A DNA stretch of 57,012 nt from Heliomicrobium undosum (GTDB lineage: Bacteria; Bacillota; Desulfitobacteriia; Heliobacteriales; Heliobacteriaceae), in contig NZ_WXEY01000022.1 of the NCBI RefSeq assembly GCF_009877425.1, positions 1 to 57,012 of the forward strand, given 5' to 3'. The notes under the pieces were generated by a model. It searched no databases. It saw nothing but the letters and a program-made list of their open reading frames with translations, and was not told the origin of the DNA. Positions 44,228 to 52,773 of the stretch are shown piece after piece. Made by a program: the position numbers and the translations under genes. Position 1 is the first letter of the stretch. The number at the start of each line of letters is the position of its first letter.

Positions 44228-45739
44228 TTGATTCACCGTGAACGTATCCGTCACCTCACCAGTGCGCCCCCACGTCCGGGGCGATATGTGCTTTATTGGA
44301 TGCAGGCCAGCCAGCGGGCCGAATGGAACCATGCCCTGGAGTACGCCATCCGGGAGGCCAACAAACTGGGCCTCCCGTTGCTCGTCTTTTTCGGCGTCAC
44401 AGGCGGCGTTCCCGGCGCGAAGGCGCGCCATTACCGTTTCATGCTGGAGGGGCTCTGTGATGTCCGGGAGACACTGCGCCGCCGGGGCATCGCTATGATC
44501 GTCCGGCGCATTCCCCCGGTCGATGGCGTCATTGCGCTGGCTCAAAAAGCCGCCCTCGTCGTCACGGACCGGGGATACCTGCGCTACCAGCGACAGTGGC
44601 GGGAGGCTGTCGCCGCCCGGATCGACGGCCCCTTTGTTCAGGTGGAAAGCGATGTCATCGTCCCGGTTGAGACGGCGTCGCCGAAAGAGGAGTATGCGGC
44701 AGCCACGTTCCGGCCCAAGATCAAAAGGCTACTGGACACTTTCCTGGTCCCATTGGAGGAGCGGGATACGGACTGCCCGGCCCCGGATGCGGAAGCATTG
44801 CTCGATGAGGAGCTTCCCGGAGAGCCGGTTTTTGCCGCCTCCGCTGATTCCCTGTCCTCGATCCTGGCCGCCTTGTCCGTCGACTCCTCCATCCCCCCGG
44901 CCTTGGGCTGGCGGGGCGGTTCCCAGGAGGCCCACCGTCGCCTCGACGACTTCCTACGCAGGAAGCTCTCCCGCTACCATGAAGACAAAAACGACCCCTC
45001 CCTCGACAGCCTCTCCGAGTTGAGCCCGTACCTGCATTTCGGCCAGATCTCGCCGCTGGAGGTGGCATTGAAGGCCCGGCAGGCCATTGGAACTGGCACA
45101 TCCCTCGATAGGACAGGCCCAGCCCTCGACGGGGTCGGCGCATTCCCCACTGCAACAGACGCGAACCCCGGCCTGGCCGCCTTTTTAGAAGAACTGATCG
45201 TCCGCCGCGAACTGGCCATGAACTTCGTTTTCTACAACCCCGCCTACGACCAATTCGCCGCCCTGCCCGCCTGGGCGCAGGCGACGTTGCATACGCACCG
45301 GTCCGATAGCAGAGAATTCAACTATACAAAGACGGAATTGGCCGAGGCCCGCACCCATGACCGCTACTGGAACGCCGCCCAGAAAGAACTCGTCCTGCGT
45401 GGCAAGATGCACGGCTACATGCGCATGTACTGGGGCAAGAAGATCCTCGAATGGACGGTCGATCCGGAGACGGCCTACCGGATCGCCGTCGAACTGAACG
45501 ACACCTACGCCCTCGACGGTCGCGACCCCAACGGCTACACCGGCATCGCCTGGTGCTTCGGCAAGCATGACCGGCCCTGGGGCGAGCGGGCCATCTTCGG
45601 CAAAGTCCGTTACATGAACGCCGCCGGCCTGCGCCGTAAATTCGACATCGAGGCCTATGTCCGGCGTGTCGAAAACCTGGTCGATAGAAACGAAAAATCG
45701 CAAAATCCGGGGTTTGACAAATCCCGAGTGCCATGGTAA
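44228..45739 (+). CDS. phr: Deoxyribodipyrimidine photolyase, class II
   Basis: A 503-residue light-driven flavoenzyme that splits cyclobutane pyrimidine dimers. Class II hallmarks are YVLYWMQASQRAEWNHALEY near the N-terminus, SPYLHFGQISP, EELIVRRELAMNF and the C-terminal GKMHGYMRMYWGKKILEW and GYTGIAWCFGKHDRPWGER. TTG 44228 follows AGGAGG by 10 bases. It stands alone with a repeat-rich upstream region. Its last codons contain the iscR promoter. Carrying a photolyase fits a light-exposed lifestyle. Confidence 0.95.
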   Translation: MIHRERIRHLTSAPPRPGRYVLYWMQASQRAEWNHALEYAIREANKLGLPLLVFFGVTGGVPGAKARHYRFMLEGLCDVRETLRRRGIAMIVRRIPPVDGVIALAQKAALVVTDRGYLRYQRQWREAVAARIDGPFVQVESDVIVPVETASPKEEYAAATFRPKIKRLLDTFLVPLEERDTDCPAPDAEALLDEELPGEPVFAASADSLSSILAALSVDSSIPPALGWRGGSQEAHRRLDDFLRRKLSRYHEDKNDPSLDSLSELSPYLHFGQISPLEVALKARQAIGTGTSLDRTGPALDGVGAFPTATDANPGLAAFLEELIVRRELAMNFVFYNPAYDQFAALPAWAQATLHTHRSDSREFNYTKTELAEARTHDRYWNAAQKELVLRGKMHGYMRMYWGKKILEWTVDPETAYRIAVELNDTYALDGRDPNGYTGIAWCFGKHDRPWGERAIFGKVRYMNAAGLRRKFDIEAYVRRVENLVDRNEKSQNPGFDKSRVPW

Positions 45740-45742
45740 ACT
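45714..45742 (+). promoter_or_regulatory. Sigma-A promoter of iscR
   Basis: Perfect TTGACA (45714-45719), 17-base spacer and TAAACT (45737-45742). The -35 lies in the last phr codons and the -10 includes the phr stop codon. Confidence 0.75.
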
Positions 45743-45754
45743 ATGCCCCAAGAA

Positions 45755-45777
45755 ATCCTATTAAATTAGTAGGGTAT
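45755..45777 (+). promoter_or_regulatory. Candidate IscR (Rrf2) operator
   Basis: An imperfect palindrome, CCTATTAAATTAGTAGG with flanking AT/GTAT, lies 12 bases after the -10. This is the AT-centred inverted-repeat type bound by Rrf2 regulators. It is placed to give autorepression of the isc operon. Confidence 0.6.
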
Positions 45778-45840
45778 GTACGGGGCCTGTCCCCGATAGC
45801 GTTACAGTGTAAGACAGCGTTATGACCGAGAGGTGGTGCC

Positions 45841-46293
45841 ATGAAACTCTCGACTAAGGGACAATACGGAGTGCGGGCGATGTTCGAACTGGCCATGCAG
45901 TACGGTCAGGGGCCCGTCTCCTTGAAGCTCGTCGCCGAGCGCCAGGACATATCGGAGCATTACCTCGAACAGATCATCGCCGGATTGCGCAAAGCCGGCC
46001 TCGTCAACAGCATCCGGGGCGCCCAGGGGGGCTATGTCCTCGCCAGGGAGCCCGCCGAGATCACCGTCGGCGACATCATCCGCGTCCTCGAAGGACCGGT
46101 GGCCCCCGTCGACTGTGTCAACGACGACATCCCCGAGCGCTGCACCCGCGCCAGCCAGTGCATCTCCAAGCGGGTCTGGGCAAAGGTGCGCGACTCGATC
46201 GAACAGGTCATCGATTCCATCACACTGGCGGACATGTGCAAAGACGCCGAAAAGATGAAGTATGACGAGGGCGCCTTCATGTACCACATCTAG
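45841..46293 (+). CDS. iscR: Rrf2-family iron-sulfur regulator IscR
   Basis: A 150-residue regulator. A winged helix (MKLSTKGQYGVRAMFELAMQ ... EHYLEQIIAGLRKAGLV) is followed by a wing and three cysteines in CVNDDIPERCTRASQC that would ligate a [2Fe-2S] cluster. When the cluster is present it should repress the isc genes. A GAGAGGTGG ribosome site precedes it. First gene of iscR-iscS-iscU-mnmA. Confidence 0.94.
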   Translation: MKLSTKGQYGVRAMFELAMQYGQGPVSLKLVAERQDISEHYLEQIIAGLRKAGLVNSIRGAQGGYVLAREPAEITVGDIIRVLEGPVAPVDCVNDDIPERCTRASQCISKRVWAKVRDSIEQVIDSITLADMCKDAEKMKYDEGAFMYHI

Positions 46294-46346
46294 CGAAACA
46301 GACAGTCTTTCGCTGCGCCCATTTGAAAATCGGAGGAGAGAGAGCC

Positions 46347-47513
46347 ATGCGACGTGTATACCTCGATCACAGCGCGACCACGCCCGTCCATCCCGGAGTC
46401 ATCGAAGCCATGGTCGACTGTATGCAGAACCACTTCGGCAACCCGTCGAGCGTCCATTCCTTCGGCCGGGAAGCGAAAAAGCTCCTGGAAGAGGCGCGGG
46501 CGAATGTGGCCCACCTGATCGGCGCCCGTCCCGAAGAGATCATCTTCACCAGCGGCGGCACCGAGGCCGACAACCTGACCATCTTCGGCGTCGCCCGGGC
46601 GATGCGTAAAAAGGGCAACCACGTCATCACCTCGGCGACGGAGCACCACGCCGTGCTCGACGCCTGCCAGGCGCTGACCAAAGAAGGCTTTGAAGTCACC
46701 GTGCTGCCTGTCGACGAAACCGGCATGGTCCGCGTCGAGGACGTGAAAGCGGCCCTCAAGCCGGAGACTGTCCTGGTCACGATCATGCACGCCAACAACG
46801 AGGTCGGCACGATCAACCCGATCAAAGAGATCACCCAACTCGTCAAGGCCCATGGCGCCATCATGCACACCGACGCCGTCCAGACCGTCGGCAAAATCCC
46901 CGTTGACGTGAACGACCTCGGCGTGGACCTCATGTCCCTCTCCTCCCACAAAATCTACGGCCCCAAAGGGGTCGGCGCCCTTTATATCCGCAAGGGGACC
47001 AAGCTATTCCCCCTCTCCCACGGCGGCGGCCAGGAGCGCAAGCGCCGCCCCGGCACGGAAAACCTGCCCGGCATCGTCGGCTTCGGCAAAGCGGCCGAGA
47101 TCATGGCCCGCGAACTGCCCGAAGAGATGGGCCGCATGGGCCGGCTGCGCCAGCGCCTGATCGAGGGTCTGCTGGCCATCCCTGAGGTGCAACTGAACGG
47201 CCACCCCACCGAGCGCATCCCCATCAACGTGAACGTGTCGATCAAATACATCGAAGGCGAATCGCTGCTGTTGATGCTGGACATGAAAGGCATCGCCGCC
47301 TCCTCCGGCTCTGCCTGCACCTCCGGCTCCCTGGATCCGTCCCACGTCCTGCTTGCCATGGGCATCTGCCATGAGGTGGCCCACGGCTCGCTGCGGTTGA
47401 CGCTGGGCCGGGACAACACTGAGGAAGATATTGAATATGTGCTGGACGTGCTGCCGCAGATCGTCGAACGGTTGCGGGCCATGTCCCCGCTCTATGCCAA
47501 CAAGGAGGGCTGA
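46347..47513 (+). CDS. iscS: Cysteine desulfurase IscS/NifS
   Basis: A 388-residue PLP enzyme that takes sulfur from cysteine for Fe-S clusters and tRNA thiolation. It has RRVYLDHSATTPVHPGV, the PLP lysine in SLSSHKIYGPKG, His in SATEHHAVLDA and the mobile active-site cysteine in SSGSACTSGSLDPSHVL. ATG 46347 follows CGGAGGAG. It supplies the next gene (scaffold IscU) and MnmA encoded further downstream. Confidence 0.97.
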   Translation: MRRVYLDHSATTPVHPGVIEAMVDCMQNHFGNPSSVHSFGREAKKLLEEARANVAHLIGARPEEIIFTSGGTEADNLTIFGVARAMRKKGNHVITSATEHHAVLDACQALTKEGFEVTVLPVDETGMVRVEDVKAALKPETVLVTIMHANNEVGTINPIKEITQLVKAHGAIMHTDAVQTVGKIPVDVNDLGVDLMSLSSHKIYGPKGVGALYIRKGTKLFPLSHGGGQERKRRPGTENLPGIVGFGKAAEIMARELPEEMGRMGRLRQRLIEGLLAIPEVQLNGHPTERIPINVNVSIKYIEGESLLLMLDMKGIAASSGSACTSGSLDPSHVLLAMGICHEVAHGSLRLTLGRDNTEEDIEYVLDVLPQIVERLRAMSPLYANKEG

Positions 47514-47515
47514 GC

Positions 47516-47893
47516 ATGTATACCGATAAAGTGATGGACCACTTCATGAACCCCCGCAACGTCGGCGAGATCGACAACGCCAGCGGCGTCGGCGAAGTCG
47601 GCAACGCCTCTTGCGGCGACATCATGCGTATTTACCTCGACGTCGAGGACAACATTATCAAAGACGTCAAGTTCAAAACCTTCGGCTGTGGCGCCGCCAT
47701 CGCCACCAGCTCCATGGCGACGGAACTAATCAAGGGCAAGACCATCGACGAGGCGCTGGAACTGACGAACAAAGCCGTCGCCGACGCCCTCGGCGGCCTG
47801 CCGCCCCAAAAGATGCACTGCAGCAACCTGGCTGCCGACGCGCTCCACAAGGCCATCGCCGATTACAAGGCGAAGCAGGACGCGAAGAAGTAG
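47516..47893 (+). CDS. iscU: Iron-sulfur scaffold IscU/NifU
   Basis: A 125-residue scaffold with the three ligand cysteines in GNASCGD, TFGCGAAIA and KMHCSNLA, the last preceded by the chaperone-recognition-like LPPQK. Builds [2Fe-2S] clusters from IscS-derived sulfur. Starts two bases after the iscS stop, with AAGGAGG in the iscS end. Confidence 0.97.
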   Translation: MYTDKVMDHFMNPRNVGEIDNASGVGEVGNASCGDIMRIYLDVEDNIIKDVKFKTFGCGAAIATSSMATELIKGKTIDEALELTNKAVADALGGLPPQKMHCSNLAADALHKAIADYKAKQDAKK

Positions 47894-47988
47894 CAACATG
47901 CTCCTTGCGCAGCGGCGCTTCTGAGAGCGAATGCGGCTGGATGTAACCGAGTGCGCCTTGACTAAATAGCACCGAATTCAGAAAAAAT

Positions 47989-48021
47989 ACATCCCGGATG
48001 GGCGTTGCCTGTCCGGGATGT
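47989..48021 (-). repeat. Inverted repeat, minus-oriented terminator-like hairpin
   Basis: A 10-bp stem (ACATCCCGGA with TCCGGGATGT). On the plus strand it has no following T run, but on the minus strand it is followed by ATTTTTTC. It may block antisense transcription into iscU. Confidence 0.55.
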
Positions 48022-48075
48022 CGCTGTACTGCCCGTAACTGCTGAAGAGAAGATAATTGAAAGAACGGGATTCAA

Positions 48076-49239
48076 GTGAAAGAGACCGTAGTAGTGGCAA
48101 TGAGCGGCGGCGTCGATTCTTCTGTGACGGCCGCTCTTTTGTTGGAACAAGGTTATGACGTCATCGGCGTGACCTTGCAGATCTGGCCGAAAGACGCGCC
48201 GGAAGGCGCCGAAGGGGGCTGTTGCTCCTTATCGGCCGTCGAGGACGCCAAGCGGGTCGCCTTCAAACTGGGCATCCCCCACTATGTGATGAACTTCCGC
48301 GACTACTTCGAAGCGGAGGTCATCGACTACTTCGGCCGCGAGTACCTGGCCGGTCAGACGCCCAACCCCTGCATCCGCTGCAACCGGGTGATCAAATTCG
48401 AGGGCCTCCTACAAAAATCGCTTGCCCTCGGCGCTGCCAAAGTGGCCACGGGCCATTACGCCCGCATCGAACAGGACAGCGCCACAGGCCGCTACCGCCT
48501 GGGCCGGGGCATTGACGCGAACAAAGACCAGTCCTACGCCCTCTTTAACATGACCCAGGAGCAACTCTCCCGAACGCTCTTCCCGCTGGGCGGCTTCACC
48601 AAGCCGGAGATCCGAGAAAAGGCGGCCCAACTGGGCCTGGCCGTCGCCTCCAAACCGGACAGCCAGGAGATCTGCTTCATCCCCGACAACGACTACCGGC
48701 GCTTTTTAGAGGAACGCTACCCCGGCCATCGCTTCCAGCCCGGCCCCTTCGTCGACCAGGAGGGCAACGTCATCGGCGCCCACCGGGGGCTGCCCTTTTA
48801 CACGGTGGGCCAGCGCAAGGGCCTGGGCGTCGCCTTTGGCTACCCGGCCTACGTGATCGCCCTCGATGTGGAACACAACGCCGTCGTCATCGGCCCTGAT
48901 GAGGCGGTGAGAGGCCGGCGGCTCCTGGCCGACGACCTCAACTGGATCGACATCACAGGCCTGAAAGAGCCGATGGAAGTGGAGGCCAAGATCCGCTACA
49001 GCGCCCCGCCGGCGAAAGCGGTCATCTCCCCCGCAGAGGATGGAGCCTCGACCGCCGTCGTCATCGAATTCGCCGCGCCCCAGCGGGCGATCACGCCGGG
49101 ACAGGCCGTCGTCTTTTACCGGGGCGACTGGGTCGTCGGCGGTGGCACCATCGTCCGCAACCTGGATGTGAAACTGCCGGAGATCCGCTATCCCGAGCCA
49201 AAGCCGGTGAAACGCGCGAAGGCGAAAGGGCGAGTATAA
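48076..49239 (+). CDS. mnmA: tRNA-specific 2-thiouridylase MnmA
   Basis: A 387-residue enzyme that thiolates U34 of tRNA-Lys, -Glu and -Gln, with sulfur from IscS. P-loop AMSGGVDSSVTAALL, catalytic cysteines in NPCIRCNRVIKF and SQEICFIPDNDY, and YTVGQRKGLGVAFG are all present. GTG 48076 gives the canonical start, though the ribosome site is weak. The isc-mnmA order is common in Firmicutes. Confidence 0.97.
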   Translation: MKETVVVAMSGGVDSSVTAALLLEQGYDVIGVTLQIWPKDAPEGAEGGCCSLSAVEDAKRVAFKLGIPHYVMNFRDYFEAEVIDYFGREYLAGQTPNPCIRCNRVIKFEGLLQKSLALGAAKVATGHYARIEQDSATGRYRLGRGIDANKDQSYALFNMTQEQLSRTLFPLGGFTKPEIREKAAQLGLAVASKPDSQEICFIPDNDYRRFLEERYPGHRFQPGPFVDQEGNVIGAHRGLPFYTVGQRKGLGVAFGYPAYVIALDVEHNAVVIGPDEAVRGRRLLADDLNWIDITGLKEPMEVEAKIRYSAPPAKAVISPAEDGASTAVVIEFAAPQRAITPGQAVVFYRGDWVVGGGTIVRNLDVKLPEIRYPEPKPVKRAKAKGRV

Positions 49240-49326
49240 AAGGCATCCGCTACCGTCAACAATAGATCATGGAAAAGTTCCCAAAACCGGCGCCAACGCG
49301 AACAATGAGGGGAGACCGCCACAGGA

Positions 49327-49869
49327 GTGCTAAAAGGAAGAGATGTCATCCACCTGCCTGTGGTTCACCCTGCGACGGGCAAAACCATCGGACGGGTCAC
49401 CGATCTAATGGTCGACACCAAGGAAGGCCGGGTGACGGGGCTGTTGCTGGCAGCAGAAGGGGAGAGCGCCAACCGGCGCATCGACTGGACACAGGCCGTC
49501 TACGACCGGGACGTGATCCGGACCGAAGCGGAGCCGGCGCCTCATGAGCAGCAAGCGTCGGACGATCCGGCGCAAGAGCCGGCAGCCTCCGGTGAACCCT
49601 CGCCGGCGGCTCCGATCCTTCTCTGCCTGTCCCGTTGTGAAGGCCATCCCGTGCGGACACAGGCCGGCCGTCCCTTGGGGCAGGTGGGCGACATCCTCTT
49701 TGAGCCCGCCCAGGGCCAACTCACGGCGGTAGAGGTTTCCGACGGTCTGATGCAGGACCTGCTTACGGGGCGGCTCCAGCTTCCCTGGCCGGACGTGACA
49801 GAATGGCGGACCGACACGGTCATCGTGGCGGATCACTGGCAGGACGCGTGGCAGCGGGAGCGGGAATAG
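49327..49869 (+). CDS. Tandem PRC-barrel domain protein
   Basis: A 180-residue protein with two PRC-barrel-like beta domains. One is at residues 1-65 (GKTIGRVTDLMVDTKEGRVTG), the other at about 98-178 (GRPLGQVGDILFEPAQGQL), joined by an Ala/Glu/Pro linker. PRC barrels occur in RimM and in photosynthetic reaction-centre H subunits. Here the small YlmC/YmxH-like type is more likely. GTG 49327 is supported by GAGGGGAGA 10 bases upstream. Role unknown. Confidence 0.78.
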   Translation: MLKGRDVIHLPVVHPATGKTIGRVTDLMVDTKEGRVTGLLLAAEGESANRRIDWTQAVYDRDVIRTEAEPAPHEQQASDDPAQEPAASGEPSPAAPILLCLSRCEGHPVRTQAGRPLGQVGDILFEPAQGQLTAVEVSDGLMQDLLTGRLQLPWPDVTEWRTDTVIVADHWQDAWQRERE

Positions 49870-49886
49870 CAAACGGAGGGATTTCC

Positions 49887-50078
49887 ATGAGCTGCCCTGT
49901 CTGCGGCGGGAAGCAGGTTGGCAAGGTCGGCGTGAACCAGTTCTACTGCTGGAATTGCTTTATCGAGTTTAACGAGCGGAACGAGATTTTCGAAGTGGCT
50001 GAAGACGGCAGCCTGATGGCCCTCGAACCGGATCCGCCGCTGATGGAACTCGAGGGGGCGAACGCTGCGCCGATATAA
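49887..50078 (+). CDS. Small zinc-ribbon protein
   Basis: A 63-residue protein with one treble-clef/zinc-ribbon made by CPVCGGK and YCWNCFIEF, followed by an acidic tail (DPPLMELEG). ACGGAGGG precedes ATG 49887. Such proteins often bind metal or a partner protein. It is 17 bases after the PRC-barrel gene, so probably cotranscribed. Function not recognised. Confidence 0.75.
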   Translation: MSCPVCGGKQVGKVGVNQFYCWNCFIEFNERNEIFEVAEDGSLMALEPDPPLMELEGANAAPI

Positions 50079-50085
50079 GAAGCAG

Positions 50086-50114
50086 AAAAAGCCCGCGTCA
50101 TAGGCGGGCTTTTT
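50086..50114. terminator. Terminator after the zinc-ribbon gene
   Basis: AAAAAGCCCGC pairs with GCGGGCTTTTT around a short loop; the symmetrical A and T runs allow use in both directions. Confidence 0.9.
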
Positions 50115-50153
50115 GGATTCTCCGGCGAAAAACACGTGGAGGTGGAGGCGGCG

Positions 50154-51176
50154 TTGCCGAAAGGCCGTTGGCGCATCCTGCTTGTGGCCGGATTCTGGGC
50201 GATAGTGCTGCTGCTGGCGTACCTGTTGCGGCAGACCTTGGTTCCCTTTGCGGTGGCTTTCGTGCTGGCGTACCTGCTCTATCCCGGCGTGATCTGGCTG
50301 GAAAAGCGGGGGCTTGGGCGCACATTGAGCATCCTCGCCGTCTTCGCCGTCGTCTTCGGCGGCTTTGCCAGCCTGATCGCCTTCGGCATGCCGCGCATCT
50401 TCGGCGAATTGAACCGTTTCAGCGTCCAACTGCCTCAGTACAGCCAAGAACTGCAGGCATGGCTCACCCGCATCCAGCAGGATATGATCCAGGCCGGCTT
50501 CCCGCCAGGCATCCAGCAGGTCTGGAGCGACACCCTCGCCCGGGGGGAAGCGACGATTCTGGCGACGGTGCGCTGGGTCTTGGAAAGCGCCGTCAGCCTC
50601 GCCGAAAACGCCCTCGACATCGTCCTGATCCCGGTGATGAGCTTTTACTTCCTTCGCGACTGGGAAGCTATCGGCAAGGGGAGCCTGAACCTCGTCCCTC
50701 AAAACCTGCGCGCCCATGTGCAAATCGTCGGCGGGGAAGTGAACCGGATATTGCGGGCCGTCGTCCGCTGCAACTTCCTCATGGCCCTCGTCGTCGGCGT
50801 GCTGACCACCGTTGGCCTCACCCTGATTGGCCTCGAATACAGCCTGCTCATCGGCATCATCGCCGGCATCGCCGACCTGATCCCCTACTTCGGTCCCCTC
50901 ATCGGCATGGTCCCCGCCGTCATCGTCGGCCTCCTCGAATCGCCGCGGCTCGCCCTCTATGCCGTCCTGATCATGGTCGTCGTCCAGCAGATCGAAGCAA
51001 ACCTGCTCTCGCCGAAGCTCTTGGGCGACTCAGTGGGACTCCATCCGCTGGCCGTCATCTTCGCCCTCCTCGCCGGCGGACACCTCTTTGGCATCGTCGG
51101 CCTGCTCCTGGCCGTGCCGGTGGCGGCGGTGGGAAAGGTGGTGGGGAGGTATGTGCTGTTGAAGGTGCTGGTGTGA
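50154..51176 (+). CDS. AI-2E family transporter (PerM/YdiK type)
   Basis: A 340-residue membrane protein with about seven helices. LVPFAVAFVLAYLLYPGVIWL, split here as LVPFAVAFVLAYLL and YPGVIWLEKRG, then IPVMSFYFLRDW, IAGIADLIPYFGPLIGMVPA and GDSVGLHPLAVIFALLAGG are diagnostic. Members export autoinducer-2 or ions. TTG 50154 is chosen because GGAGGTGGAGG ends five bases before it; GTG 50136 would put that site inside the gene. Function in this organism is unknown. Confidence 0.9.
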   Translation: MPKGRWRILLVAGFWAIVLLLAYLLRQTLVPFAVAFVLAYLLYPGVIWLEKRGLGRTLSILAVFAVVFGGFASLIAFGMPRIFGELNRFSVQLPQYSQELQAWLTRIQQDMIQAGFPPGIQQVWSDTLARGEATILATVRWVLESAVSLAENALDIVLIPVMSFYFLRDWEAIGKGSLNLVPQNLRAHVQIVGGEVNRILRAVVRCNFLMALVVGVLTTVGLTLIGLEYSLLIGIIAGIADLIPYFGPLIGMVPAVIVGLLESPRLALYAVLIMVVVQQIEANLLSPKLLGDSVGLHPLAVIFALLAGGHLFGIVGLLLAVPVAAVGKVVGRYVLLKVLV

Positions 51177-51271
51177 AAGGATCACCAAGCTAGTTTCCGG
51201 ACAACTGAATCGAATATTATTTAGCGCTGCGACCATACTATCCTCGCTGCAAAAGAACAGCCGCGTTCTGC

Positions 51272-51314
51272 AAAACCGCTGAAGTCGCATCAATGTTTTC
51301 GGCGGTTTTTTATT
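51272..51314 (+). terminator. Terminator after the AI-2E family gene
   Basis: A 12-bp stem (AAAACCGCTGAA with TTCGGCGGTTTT) is followed by TTATT, about 95 bases after the stop codon. Confidence 0.75.
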
Positions 51315-51364
51315 GCCCGCTCATCGGTGAAAGCCAACCGTAGAAGCACCAAGGCGGCATTGAA

Positions 51365-51432
51365 ATGTAAAACATAATTGACAGTTTGCCCGGAGCTATG
51401 CTATCTTTGAAAAAGTAAAACATGTTTTACAT
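51365..51432 (+). promoter_or_regulatory. XRE promoter flanked by 11-bp operators
   Basis: TTGACA (51378-51383), 18-base spacer and TATCTT (51402-51407). The 11-mer ATGTAAAACAT occurs at 51365-51375, and exactly inverted at 51422-51432, where it is half of the perfect palindrome GTAAAACATGTTTTAC (51415-51430). Confidence 0.75.
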
Positions 51433-51456
51433 TCAGCTCGACAGACGGGTGGGGTT

Positions 51457-51654
51457 ATGCAAAATCGAATCCGGGAACTGCGAAAGTTAAAAAAGATGTC
51501 TCAAGAAGACCTGGCGATCGCCTGTAACGTATCGCGTCAGACCATCAATGCCATCGAGAACAACAAGTATGACCCCAGTCTCGTCTTGGCCTTTCAACTA
51601 GCCCGTGAGCTAGAGGTCTCGATCGAAGAGTTATTCTGTTACTCACCGAAGTAA
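51457..51654 (+). CDS. XRE-family helix-turn-helix regulator
   Basis: A 65-residue protein consisting of one lambda-Cro type HTH (LRKLKKMSQEDLAIACNVSRQTINAIENNK, given as MSQEDLAIACNVSR and QTINAIENNKYDPSL). GGGTGGGG precedes ATG 51457. Palindromic operators around its promoter suggest autoregulation. It is upstream of, and could control, cbiK 88 bases later. Similar to the small YozG-type regulators. Confidence 0.9.
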   Translation: MQNRIRELRKLKKMSQEDLAIACNVSRQTINAIENNKYDPSLVLAFQLARELEVSIEELFCYSPK

Positions 51655-51742
51655 GCGGGGGAGGTCTTCATCACATGAAAAGCAAGCCGGCATACACGCT
51701 CGATTGCCGTCGATAGAGTTTTTGATAGGAGTGTCTTCTCAT

Positions 51743-52570
51743 ATGGCAAATGAAAAATTGAAAGCCGATAAGCCAGCCATTCTCCTCGTCGCCTTCGGCA
51801 CGAGTGTGCCTGAAGGGCGGGTAGCCCTGGATAATATTGAGGCCAAGGTCAAAGCGGCCTTCCCCGGCGTGGAGGTGCGCTGGTCCTATACCTCCTCCAT
51901 GATCCGCAAAAAAATCGCTAGGGAACAAAAGATTGTCATCGACAGCCCGCTGACGGCGCTGGCGAAACTGAGAGATGACGGCTACAACCAGGTGGTCGTT
52001 CACTCCCTACATATCTTCCCCGGCCGGGAGTACTGTGATCTTGAGGATATCGTCAGAAGCCTTCAAGTGATGAAGACCAGTGACGGCCCTGTCTTTGACA
52101 GACTGGTCCTCACCGACTCGCTCCTTCATGGATTTAGCGACTACCAGCAAGCCTGCGAAGCCATCGCCAGCCTCATCCCGGAAAACAGCGATGAGGAAGC
52201 GCTGCTGCTCATGGGCCATGGGACCGACCACCGGGCCTTGAGCGCCTTTGGCTGCTTCAATGATCTCCTGCGCCACCAGTACCGGGGCAAGAACGTGATG
52301 CTCGCCACCGTCGAGGGCTATCCCGAACTGCAACATGCCCTGCGTGACCTGGTCGCCAGCGGCGTGAAGAAGGTCAAACTCGCGCCGTTTCTGGTCGTGG
52401 CCGGCGGCCATGCCCAAAAGGACATGGCCGGAGATGAGCCGCATTCATGGAAAAGCCAGTTGGAAGCCAAGGGGTATGAGGTCAGCGTCCACATGCAAGG
52501 GTTGGGTGAGAACGATGCCATCGTCAACATGATGGTGGACCATCTCAAAAAGGCACGGAATCAAGGATAA
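51743..52570 (+). CDS. cbiK: Anaerobic sirohydrochlorin cobaltochelatase CbiK
   Basis: A 275-residue chelatase that inserts Co2+ into sirohydrochlorin or its reduced form in anaerobic B12 synthesis. It has ILLVAFGTSVPEGRVALDNI, HSLHIFPGREYCDLE, LLMGHGTDHRALSAF and APFLVVAGGHAQKDMAGDE. The histidines in the last two motifs are the metal-site residues of the family. ATG 51743 follows TAGGAG by 11 bases. It is isolated from other cob/cbi genes here, but shares its theme with the riboswitch operon. Confidence 0.94.
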   Translation: MANEKLKADKPAILLVAFGTSVPEGRVALDNIEAKVKAAFPGVEVRWSYTSSMIRKKIAREQKIVIDSPLTALAKLRDDGYNQVVVHSLHIFPGREYCDLEDIVRSLQVMKTSDGPVFDRLVLTDSLLHGFSDYQQACEAIASLIPENSDEEALLLMGHGTDHRALSAFGCFNDLLRHQYRGKNVMLATVEGYPELQHALRDLVASGVKKVKLAPFLVVAGGHAQKDMAGDEPHSWKSQLEAKGYEVSVHMQGLGENDAIVNMMVDHLKKARNQG

Positions 52571-52594
52571 TTCGGTAAACCTTCATCAACGGTG

Positions 52595-52637
52595 AACACG
52601 CCCAAAGCGCAACGATTGCGTTTTGGGCGTGTTTTTT
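52595..52637. terminator. Terminator after cbiK
   Basis: An 11-bp stem (ACACGCCCAAA with TTTGGGCGTGT) plus an inner CGCAA/TTGCG pairing is followed by TTTTTT. Confidence 0.9.
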
Positions 52638-52694
52638 GCTTCGGTGATGGGGGGGCAGCCCGACCCATATGCGTCACTCAGTAAATGTTGGTTC

Positions 52695-52723
52695 TTTTGA
52701 TAGAAATAAAAATAGGATATAAT
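52695..52723 (+). promoter_or_regulatory. AT-rich promoter of the Fic gene
   Basis: TATAAT (52718-52723) with a weak TTTTGA -35 at 52695 (17-base spacer) in a strongly AT-rich stretch unlike the surrounding DNA. Confidence 0.5.
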
Positions 52724-52773
52724 TATATATATCTTTAAGGTTTTAAATACATAGTTTTAAGGGGATATCCATT

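Noticed and set aside
47989-48021. Plus-strand terminator for iscU
   Set aside because: No T run follows the stem on the plus strand; its orientation suits the minus strand.
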